Of a stretch of DNA of 64,000 bases, positions 33,676 to 42,700 are shown piece after piece. The stretch comes from Sander lucioperca. Its lineage: Eukaryota; Chordata; Actinopteri; Perciformes; Percidae. Under the pieces are notes generated by a model that saw only the letters and a program-made list of their open reading frames with translations, was not told where the DNA came from and ran no database searches. The position numbers and the translations under genes are program-made. The DNA lies in the NCBI RefSeq assembly GCF_008315115.2, contig NC_050190.1:7402321-7466320 (forward strand). Reading direction: 5' to 3'. Position 1 is the stretch's first letter. The number at the start of each line of letters is the position of its first letter.

Positions 33676-36600
33676 CATCCATGGTTTCGTGTTATCTAAA
33701 AGATTTTCACTAAAAACAATGGTTTGTATTTGCTCATGTCTCACAGCCCTGTTGATTAGAGGAGGGAAATCCTCTGACGTGGTGACACAACGTTGTGTCC
33801 GAGGTATATCACTGGACACATCCAGACCACAGATATCTGGCAGCAACTGGTCCCACTCCTGACGACGTATTCTTTGGGCATATAGGGGCATAGCACCCAC
33901 GGGAGCACTACCAATATCAGTCTATTAGACACAAATGCATGGGGATATGGGGCCCATGTTGAAAAAAACGGTAGTTACCCTTTAACTCATACTGTAATTT
34001 CTGCTTGAGTCTGTGAGCAGAATATATTGGACTCAAACATATATTCATGTGGAAACTAAATGTTTGCATACATGTTAATATGTCAGTCTATCTTTGGCAT
34101 CTGCGTGGGAGGTTTACAGGTGAGCAAGTGTACTGTGTCCTCAGTGTAAGCTCATTCATACAGTTGAAGCAACACAGTGTCTCCTTGCTGTGTGAGCTTC
34201 AGAGGTGATCTTCTTGACCTGAACATGAAGCTCCAAATTCCAAAATCCTAGATTTAAAAATTGTCAGGGTTAAATTTACTGTATGTATTTTGGATCAGCA
34301 AATTATTATTTTACTGATGGAAGGATTTTACCCACATAATATAGTTTTTTTAGTAAGTACTTAACCGCACAGCGTTAAAAAACAATGAAAGACAAATGAC
34401 AATATTGGACAAGTGTTGTGGACAAACAGCAGGAACACAGTATTGAGGTTTTGGTCCTGATGGACCGCAGCCTCCTGCCAGAGTGAAGGGGTTAAAACTG
34501 TCTGTGTCTGGGGTGAGCGGGATCGGCCACAATCTTTTTGTGTTACATTAGCATTATTATATATTATTATTATAAAATATTATACCAAACATGAGGTTTT
34601 GTGTTATTTTTCCTCAAGATGCTTCAGGGAATAACTTCAATTTCAGAACCTGTGAACTTCAGTGCAGTTTTTGGGCTATCTGTATTGTATTTTGGGCATT
34701 TTAGGCCGTTATTTGACAGGACAGCTGAAGACAGGCAAGGGGAGAAGGAGGGGGGGGGGGATACAATGCAGCAAAGGGCTGCAGGTCAGACTCAAACTCG
34801 GACCGCTGAGGTATGGACTGAGCCTTAGTACATGGGGCATGAGCTCAACCAGGTGAGCTACCAGGGCCCCAACTTCAGTGCAGTTTTGTGTGACATTAGA
34901 GACTTCAGTAAATGTGTAAATAATTAGTTACTAGTCCTTCAGGAGCTTTAATCATATGCACTAAAAACAGATTTAATCACAACATTGTTTGCTCTGCCCT
35001 AGATTCCAACCCCAGCTCCCCTCCAACGACTGTCGTCAGGGCACACGTCCATCCTGCACCCTCTGCCAGTCATATGTCCCTCCCAGAGGGTGGTGCAAAC
35101 AGTCAGGCTATTGTTGCTCCACCAGCTGAAGCATCAGCTCCTCCACAGCCAGCTGCCCAGGCCTCCCCCTCTCTGGAAACCCCTGTGCAGCCACAAGCCC
35201 CCCAGAGCTCAGCAGCCAATGTTCCTGAGACAGTTTCCCCATCTGAGCCCGCCTCTGAGCCTCCACAGTCAACTCAGAATGAAGTGATACCCAGTCCAAC
35301 ACCTCCTCCTTCCCCTCTTACCCCACATAATCAGGCCACTAAAACCCCACCGCCTCAGAGGAAGATTAGATCTCACCAGGAGCCGGTTGAAAACTCTGAA
35401 TCAGACATCCAGGATATCTCTGGTGATATCGCTGTGATCCCTGATCAGGTGATTGCAGGGAACAGTGAGGTATCGATCAAACCTGTGGCTACTCTTCAAC
35501 CATCCCGTCCTGTTGAGCAGTCTGAAACAGACTCTCCGTCCCGCCCAGATCCGATCCAAACAACAACAACAACCGCCACAGAGGTCAGTCCACCACAGAG
35601 TCCCTCTCCAACTCAGATAAACTCAGATGGGACCGATGGATCCTCTTTCCCCATGATGACCCCAGAGAGGCCTCCAGTCCAGGACACCACCCCTCCTGTT
35701 GACCTAAAACCTGCTGCTGTCCTGCAGCCTGAACAGATGTCAGGACCTCCTGCTACACAGGTAAGTACCAAATTATTCAGATTTGAAGTACTTAATTTTA
35801 GGACATAGTAATATTAAAAAAACATCCCGCCTACTGGCGTGATATTGACAGTTGATATTGAACGTCTCTGGTAATCACTTTATTTGTTTCTGTCCCCCTA
35901 ATTGAATTAATTAAATGTATTCATTCGTATTCATTCAGACTACAAGTACCCAACAGCGTGAGTGATTGATTCATAAAAACGTTTTCTTTGTAGTTATAAT
36001 TTTTACCTGTTACAACTTAGTTATAACTTTGCGTCTCCTTTAATCGATTTCCTACCTTTCCCCCCTGCAGCTTCGTTATAAACCTCCATTTAGCTTAACT
36101 AGAATTATGTAGTGACATTATATGCTTATTTTTGAAAATCATCTATGAAACAACAAAACTATTCAACTATTTTGTAGTGTTATAATATTATAGTGTAAGT
36201 GTTATAGGGTGGATTTTTCCCTTTTTAATTTAGTGAAACCTTTGGTAGGAATGTGTATCACATAGGCGCGTACTTGTGCTTGTGCATGACGAACAAAACG
36301 GGGACCCACTCATAAAACCCACCCATTGCGCTTCCATTCATCTAGCATTCCAAAGGGTACCTTTAATAAAACCCATTATATATACAGTACATTACCATGC
36401 AAAACTTCAATCATAGAAAATTTCAAGTTAAAACCAGTTTTTGCCATGGTGTTTCCCCACAATAACTGAACATTTTTAAATAGAAAATACTCTGCAGCTG
36501 GGCAATCAATTATACCGCTGTCCGTTATAATGTTGAATTATTAACAGTATATCAGAGAGGGGTCAATTCCACTAAACTTTGAGGCAGTAGTCCACACAAA

Positions 36601-37511
36601 GCTTCCTTTAAAAAAATATATATATATAAACTTGGGCTCGATGCTTGCGTCGGGCCAAAAGCATCACACAGGACTTTTTTGTTGGACAGCTGCTGTCCAA
36701 TGACAATAAAACGTATTCTATTCTATTCTATTCAATGTGAGATTAATTTCCCCTGCAGGTTGTTGAAAGCAGCCCACAGACAGAAACTGCAGCTACAACC
36801 TCCCCCCTGCCTGGTGCTGCTGGGATGGACGCCTCTCTCTGTGATGACAGCACGGTGTGTCTGAGCAAGCCTGGCCAACTCATCAGCATCCCCCCACAAA
36901 ATCATGAGCGTCCTACTATCCCTGCGCCCAGCTCACCTTTGCAGCCTTACTCAGGGAATAGTGAGTGTCTGGAAATGAGCAACGCTACAGATGACACTGT
37001 GACCTCTGCCTGCCTTTCTGCATGCTCTGCTGTCAGCTCCACCACCGAGAGTACATTGATAGCACTGCCATGCCAGGAGAACGGCATTGCTCTTAACCAT
37101 AACGAACCAGAGGAAAACCACTATGACTCTCCTTCTCAGAGTTTGGGAATGCAGGAGGTGCTGGAGAACGTGGTGCATGTATCCGAGGAGGTGTCTATCC
37201 TTAACCTAGACGGCCAAAGCCCAACACCACAAGCTCAAATCGTCAATGATGAAGCAGCCAAGGAGATCACGCCTGTACCACCACTATTCACCAACACTGT
37301 TGGTACTGTATCGAGTGTAAACACCCCCTCCAGTGAGAACTACCACCCCTCTGAGCCTGCACCCGATGATATTTCACCAGAGCCGAAGACACTGCAGGAT
37401 TTAGAGAAGAAGGTGGCCTCTGGCACCCTGCCAACTAATACAAAGTACATTCTGACCGCTGCAGGAGTGGGCGCCTGTGCACTGCTGATGGCGTGGAGGT
37501 TTAAGAGATAA
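31711..37511 (+). CDS. mavs: Mitochondrial antiviral-signalling protein, tandem copy B
   Basis: There are four coding exons: 31711-31833, 32628-32808, 35003-35760 and 36759-37511 (same phases as copy A; 604 aa). Overall architecture is as copy A: N-terminal CARD, Pro/Ser/Thr-rich linker with PVQDT, PEENHY (471-476) and a C-terminal membrane anchor ending RFKR. CARD residues differ from copy A at 13 of 101 positions, for example RNMPTIVTKVK for QNMSTILYRVV and GNYDSMVVLLD for GNIESMDLLLK. The tail differs at only about eight. Pro458 (codon 37068-37070) replaces the copy A serine that aligns with the human IRF3-recruiting Ser442. Thr for Ile within the anchor (KYILT) makes that segment slightly less hydrophobic. 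No frame breaks were seen. It may be a second active adaptor or a modified regulator. Confidence 0.9.
31864..32130. mobile_element. Probable degraded hAT-type MITE in intron 1 of mavs copy B
   Basis: The left end ACTAGGGCTGGGGATTG resembles the hAT MITE end TAGGGCTGGGCAAT at 45325. The right end, near GATACCCAGCAATA, is eroded. No target duplication could be confirmed. Confidence 0.3.
33091..33982. mobile_element. MITE with long inverted ends in intron 2 of mavs copy B
   Basis: The left end AAGGGTGACTACCG and the ATTTGTGTCTAATAGACTGAT block reappear inverted at the right end (ATCAGTCTATTAGACACAAAT then CGGTAGTTACCCTTT). Copy A shows the empty site between TTTTCATC and AACTGATACTG, so insertion was after the duplication. 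A TA microsatellite (33619-33673) is inside. Confidence 0.75.
33619..33673. repeat. (TA)n microsatellite
   Basis: A TA run of about 27 units inside the intron 2 MITE of mavs copy B. Confidence 0.9.
34676..34870 (-). mobile_element. tRNA-derived SINE, copy 4
   Basis: GGCATTTTAGGCCGTTATTTG, GCAAAGGGCTGCAGGTCAGA and a diverged tRNA-like head ending CCAGGGCCCC. It interrupts copy B sequence about 130 bp before exon 3. The flanking words AACTTCAGTGCAGTTTT are repeated on both sides, which gives the target-site duplication. Confidence 0.75.
36600..36735 (+). mobile_element. LINE 3' tail ending in (TATTC)n, mavs B intron 3
   Basis: GGGCTCGATGCTTGCGTCGG is followed by GTCCAATGACAATAAAACG and a TATTC pentamer run. 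This matches a common fish retroelement tail layout. It is absent from intron 3 of copy A and ends 23 bp before the exon 4 acceptor. Confidence 0.5.
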
Positions 37512-38384
37512 GAGGATTTAATACCTTTAACAGAAGACAAGATTAGGCTTTAAGGCTTTTGAAAGAGGATCTTATGGTTATGGTGCCTTATTGTAGTCAC
37601 TGGACTGGGATGACGTGAGGCAGCTGTTTAATAATTACCTTTAGTAATGATAGCTGACTTGCCAGACCATTGATCATGTAATTAATGACAGTTATGTTGT
37701 TACGTTGGACTATGTTTTATCATTTAACTGTTGAATGAAGTTGGCCCTAAAAACCAAATCTACCCTTCTCATCCTAGTTTGGAAATGTAATGGATCTGAG
37801 TTGAGATCTCAGGTTTTTTTATGGACTTGCTGCAAATAAGTGGTTTGTAAAGATACACTGATGCTGTCTTTTAATGATAGAAATGTTTGTGTGTTCATTT
37901 ATCTGAAAAGCACTTTCAAGATAAGACTGCTGACTGTCATCCAGTGAGGATTATTGTTCCAAGTACCAGTTTTACTGGATGTGTAATGCGGAAGAAAGAG
38001 TACCAGCATCCCACTCTGTAAATGATGGCTAGTGCACTGTCTGTATTTATTTGTACATATATGAATACGCTATTTAGGTATCTATGTATTTTAAGAACAA
38101 ATGATTTGTCAAAAACATTCCAAAGTACTCATAATATCTTAATAAATCAGTCAGCTAAAAATGTTATAATTCAATTAAATACTTTGCAAATGTATCTGGT
38201 TCATAGTCCAGACCAGTTACTCCAACACGTTTTAAAACCATGGGACGTCCTGTTTCTTTTTGAGCCAAAGACAGTGTTACCGTAGGTCGTCATGTAATTA
38301 ATTGCATATTAAATTGGGGTTTTAAATGGTAATTTTTGTGGTTATTGTCTATTTCTTCTGTTTTGATGTTTGAAAACATCCAAA

Positions 38385-38390
38385 AATAAA
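38385..38390 (+). promoter_or_regulatory. mavs: Candidate mavs copy B polyadenylation signal
   Basis: AATAAA after TTTGAAAACATC, at the same place as the copy A signal at 27098-27103. Confidence 0.5.
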
Positions 38391-38424
38391 AATTTAGTTA
38401 TTGTAAACATTGCCTAATTTTTTG

Positions 38425-39470
38425 TGCAATAAGATTGTTTTAAAAAATCACAATACAAAATTGGAAATAAGCATATCTTGCTGCATTTGTCAAGCAGTTG
38501 TGTGCTATCTGGACATCATTTGGTGTACATGTTTAATATGGTATTTTATTTTTCCATAGGTTTTTTCTCCTTTAAAATAGAAACAAGTTTGAGAAGTAAT
38601 GTTTTCTGAGATGATATTTTATTGTAAAAAGTTTGTCAATATAAAAAATGTAAAAAAAAAACAACTTAAATTTAGGCAGTGTTACACAATTTTAAGAGGA
38701 TATTTGAGTTGTAAAGATGGGTTAGATGCTTTGTAGATTAAATGTATTGTCAATGGTACACATGTAAATTGTATTCTCAGTTTAAGCACTGTCTCTAGCT
38801 ATGCACTTTAAAAATCATATCAATAAACTAAAATTCCAAAAATCCTTTATTGAGTGTGCATGTTGATTTCCCTGCAGAGAAACCACAAGTTTATGTCAAG
38901 ACTAAAAGTGTACTATCTACCCCGACTTTATTGGACTTATGTCACACGGCACAAGGGACAGAAAGATAATCGGAATCAATTTTATTATTATTACTTTTTA
39001 TGTAAAAATAGTTTTGCAGTCTGGAATAGACCTTTGGCACTTTCATACTTGGGCCCTAAAATAATAATTCTATCGATTTCAATAGGGCCTTGGCCCTTTG
39101 CTCACCAACGTTGTTGGTGCTCGGGCCCTATTAAATAATATATTAACCACATTATGAATGTTACCAAATATAATGAATACATTTATGTTTGTTTTATTTT
39201 CTGATTCTTGTTTTCATAACGCAGAATAACATTCTTATATGTTCCCTTAATTGCATCATTTGTTTTATGAGCAAAATAATTCTCCATCTTCTTCCCTAGT
39301 GTGGAGAATCGGTGGGATATACTGTATGTATAAAATATTTAGGATTTTGTACATTTGTTTGTGATAAAACGGTGCTTGTTTTCATATTTATACATACGAT
39401 GTATTTAAATGTGGAAAAACGAAAAACTCAAGAAAAATGTGACATCAGCCTCCTTTATCTTCAGACTGGC
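38425..39470. other. Intergenic DNA between mavs copy B and pank2
   Basis: The sequence is AT-rich without an exon or RNA gene. A short inverted motif (GGGCCCTAAAATAATAATTC and GGTGCTCGGGCCCTATTAAAT, about 39051-39135) looks like a small repeat. Confidence 0.35.
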
Positions 39471-39480
39471 GGGTTCGCAT

Positions 39481-39580
39481 TCTGATTGGTTCTAGGTCCT
39501 TCAATCACCAACTGACCCCGCCCACCTTTGTCTTGACAGCGTACATAAAAAGGACATGTACCCCTGCCGTTTACGACACT
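39481..39580 (+). promoter_or_regulatory. pank2: pank2 core promoter
   Basis: An inverted CCAAT box (ATTGG, 39485-39489), a GC box (CCCCGCCC, 39516-39523) and a TATA-like CATAAAAAG (39544-39552) are properly ordered upstream of the start codon at 39719. Transcription would begin near 39575-39585, giving a 5' UTR of about 140 bases containing a GCTA repeat (39591-39606). This is based on motifs only. Confidence 0.5.
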
Positions 39581-39718
39581 CATCTACTTCGCTAGCTAGC
39601 TAGCTAATTAGCTGGCGCATACAGCCCAGCCTTGGACTTCATTGTCTACATACATCTTTGAGGTTTATTGGTTTTATTTATCATAAACTGCAGTATATGG
39701 AGTGAATTTGTCATTTAA

Positions 39719-42700
39719 ATGGCGTTCAATGGCCACCAATGCGACGATGAAAGTATCGACGAAGACGAAACGCCCACGAAGCAGCCGCGGTCCAACAAGG
39801 AGATGCCCGGTTGTTTCATTAACGAGCCCAAGAATGAGGCAGCTGCGTCCGCAGGAAGAGCCACATCCGACCGGCGTACCTCCAACTCGACGGCGAGGCA
39901 ACGGAGCGACTCGGTGAAGAAAACAAGGCCGCGTAGGTTTTACCGTTACTAGCATGGGCTTAGTGTATTTACTGGGAAACGCCTCGCTGTATGTATACAA
40001 AAATCAAAGGCGTTCCCCAAAAAAGGCAATAAAAATAACGTTACAGATTTGGAAAGAAAATCTTGAAACTGTTAACAGGCTGCATACATTATTCTAAATA
40101 TATTGTGTTGTATAATGTCCTGGGATGATGCTAAAACAGACAAAATAATGTTGGTATTACAACGTAATATCGGTGAGTTGTAGTGGCAGTAAATAGCCAG
40201 GATCTGGTTTGCAACAAGATGGCGTTAGCGGTACACACTGTACTTCTGCTTTTGTGGATGAAGCTGCTTGCCGTTATGTCGGCCAACATAGAGACATCAG
40301 CTCTAGTTATCCTCTTTGTCACTAAGCCATTAGATATTACAGATATGATAAGATGTTATGATTCTAGGTTAAAAAAAAAATGTTAGTGATTTTTTTTTTT
40401 TTTTTTTTTTGTGGCATTTATTATCTCATACAATGCAGCATTTCCCTGGTTTGGGATGGACATTGGAGGCACCCTGGTGAAGCTGGTGTACTTTGAGCCC
40501 AAAGACATCACAGCAGAGGAGGAGCAGGAAGAGGTGGAGAACCTGAAGAGCATCCGGCGCTACCTAACCTCCAACACCGCCTATGGGAAAACGGGCATCA
40601 GGGATGTCCACCTGGAGCTGCAGGACCTGACTCTGTGCGGCAGGACAGGCAACCTGCACTTCATCCGCTTCCCCACGCATGACCTGCCGGCCTTCCTGCA
40701 GATGGGCCGCAACAAGCACTTCTCCAGCCTTCACACCACCCTCTGCGCCACAGGAGGGGGGGCGTACAAGTTTGAGGCTGATTTCCGCACGGTGGGTCTG
40801 CATTTGTTCTCTTCTGTTTGCTTTTACAGGCTGGACAGTGAAGATTTCACAGGAAGGAGGGAGAATTGGAAAGTCATAAGATATTTGTTGGATGTGTGTA
40901 ATCATAACAGAACACCCAGTGATGGAGAGCACCTTGACACATTGTTAAAAATATTTTTGCCTTTTGGACTATGATAAAGCATCCGTTAATCAATCTGGAC
41001 ACATAAATCAAGATTGTTGCACTAAAGGTCCCTTAAGTGTTTTTGTTTTTTTTATCAAACTGTGGGATGTACTAGTAATTGCTCAATAACCCTCCTAATA
41101 TAGGCAATGTGTTTTCTTTTTGGTGAGATGTATTCCGATAGAATTGTAATGAAGGTTCCTGTTTTCTTACCCCCCCTGCTTTCCCTCCTCCCCCAGTTTC
41201 CCGCCTCTGATCTCCTGACCTTATCCCCTCAGTGATGTTATCAGTGTTCTCTTTCCTCTCACCAAAAAGATGGCAGACCTGCAGCTTCACAAGCTTGATG
41301 AGCTGGACTGTTTGATCCGGGGGGTGTTGTACATCGACTCGGTGGTGTCCAGCGGACCCTCAGAGTGCTACTACTTTGAAAACCCCACTGACCCAGATCG
41401 CTGCATCCAGAGGCCATATACACTGGAGAACCCCTATCCTCTGTTGCTGGTCAACATAGGGTCTGGGGTCAGCATCCTGGCCGTCTACTCTGAGAGTAAC
41501 TACAAACGCGTTACAGGGACCAGGTAATGATCAGTGATGGAGATCTACTGTGAATTTCCACTGATTAGTAGTCATTTAATATTAGTCATATAATGGAATT
41601 GTACACATTTAAGTATTATGTGCTGATGATTCCTTAATGCAAATCCACGGGGCCTGCTGCAGTTTGCCTTAAGCAGGCTGCCCCCATTTCATAAGATATA
41701 ATTCATATAGAGCACGAGGCCCCTCTATATCTTATATATTAGTTTGCTGAAAGGTGGGGCCCAGAGAGAGTACAGGGGCTGCAGGGGTATACTTAAGACA
41801 CAGTCAATTTTAAGTGACTTTCAAGTCCACATTCAATTTCTTTAGAGGAGTATTTAATTTATGTTCATGATGAGTTAAGCCTTCATCTAACCTCCATTTG
41901 GAGGTGAGATAATATTCTTCAATCTTCAAAATAAGTAAAAGAATGAGCAAAAGACAACAAAATTTAATTTTTTGTGTGCAGCATTACACAATCAAAGATA
42001 TTTCATTTTGCTTTGTGTGTCACTGCCTGGTCACAAATGTCAGCAGAAAAAACAAACGGAAACAAGAAATGTGACTTGACACTAGCGAACCATACACATG
42101 CTGATACCAGGTGAAAGTGATGCAGGGTTTTCCAGGTGGGTGGACTCCGGTCAAGTGTGTGGCCTGTTAGGTGACGTCTGCCCTCTGTGTTTCCCTAGTG
42201 CCTTGGTGTGAAAAGTAGCAGCATTTTCTTCAGCTGTTGTCTACCAAACCACTTTTTATTTATTTTTTTTAAAAAATTTTTAACCACGCTGTTTGCTTGT
42301 GAGTTGAAGCAAAATGGTTCTTTGTTAGTTTTGCTTTGGGAGTAGTTTAAAATTTGAAATCTATTAGTTGAACTTGGTTGCCCTCCTCTTCTGTTTCTCT
42401 CTCCACTGTTTTCACGTGTGGTTTCTCTGTCTGGTGGCTTTCAAAGGGACTCATGAATGCTTACTTCTCCCTCGACATAATGGGCCCTTTGTGCTCAGAA
42501 AGAAACACTAGATGAGTGTTTTGGAATTTGGAGTCTGTTACATTTTTTTTTTTAAGTGGTCAGTATTACTTTTGGAAGAGAATTCTATTTGCCCTTAATT
42601 TTAGACTCCATCTGATATGTTACAATCCCTGCAGTCCAGACTGATGTATTTTTACTCTAGAATATGAATGGGTTCTATATAATTTCTCTGTTAATCTGTG

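Larger units (their letters stand above)
27566..38420 (+). repeat. Segmental tandem duplication, copy B (mavs B)
   Basis: This is a direct repeat of 17097-27140. Collinear blocks include the LINE tail, the CACGCCAAAGACGGATCTCCT block, the promoter/exon 1, all coding exons and about 500 bp of 3' UTR. Private blocks in this copy include 28435-29745, the (TG)n at 30755, the MITE at 33091-33982, the SINE at 34676 and about 600 bp in intron 3. Confidence 0.85.

Noticed and set aside
17097..38420. Uncollapsed haplotypes instead of a true tandem mavs duplication
   Set aside because: CARD divergence of about 9%, many private insertions and different intron lengths exceed normal allelic difference. 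It is kept as the main alternative because no read data are available.
38854..39138. 94-codon frame as a small gene
   Set aside because: Low-complexity residues, no family resemblance, no splice or promoter context, and it includes repeat-like sequence near 39050-39130.
39933..39952. Continuation of the pank2 first exon to the stop codon near 39950
   Set aside because: The donor at 39933 (GTAGGT) gives phase 1, which joins exactly with exon 2 at 40439 to give RPPFPWFG. The read-through has no family resemblance, and the other GT at 39939 gives the wrong phase.
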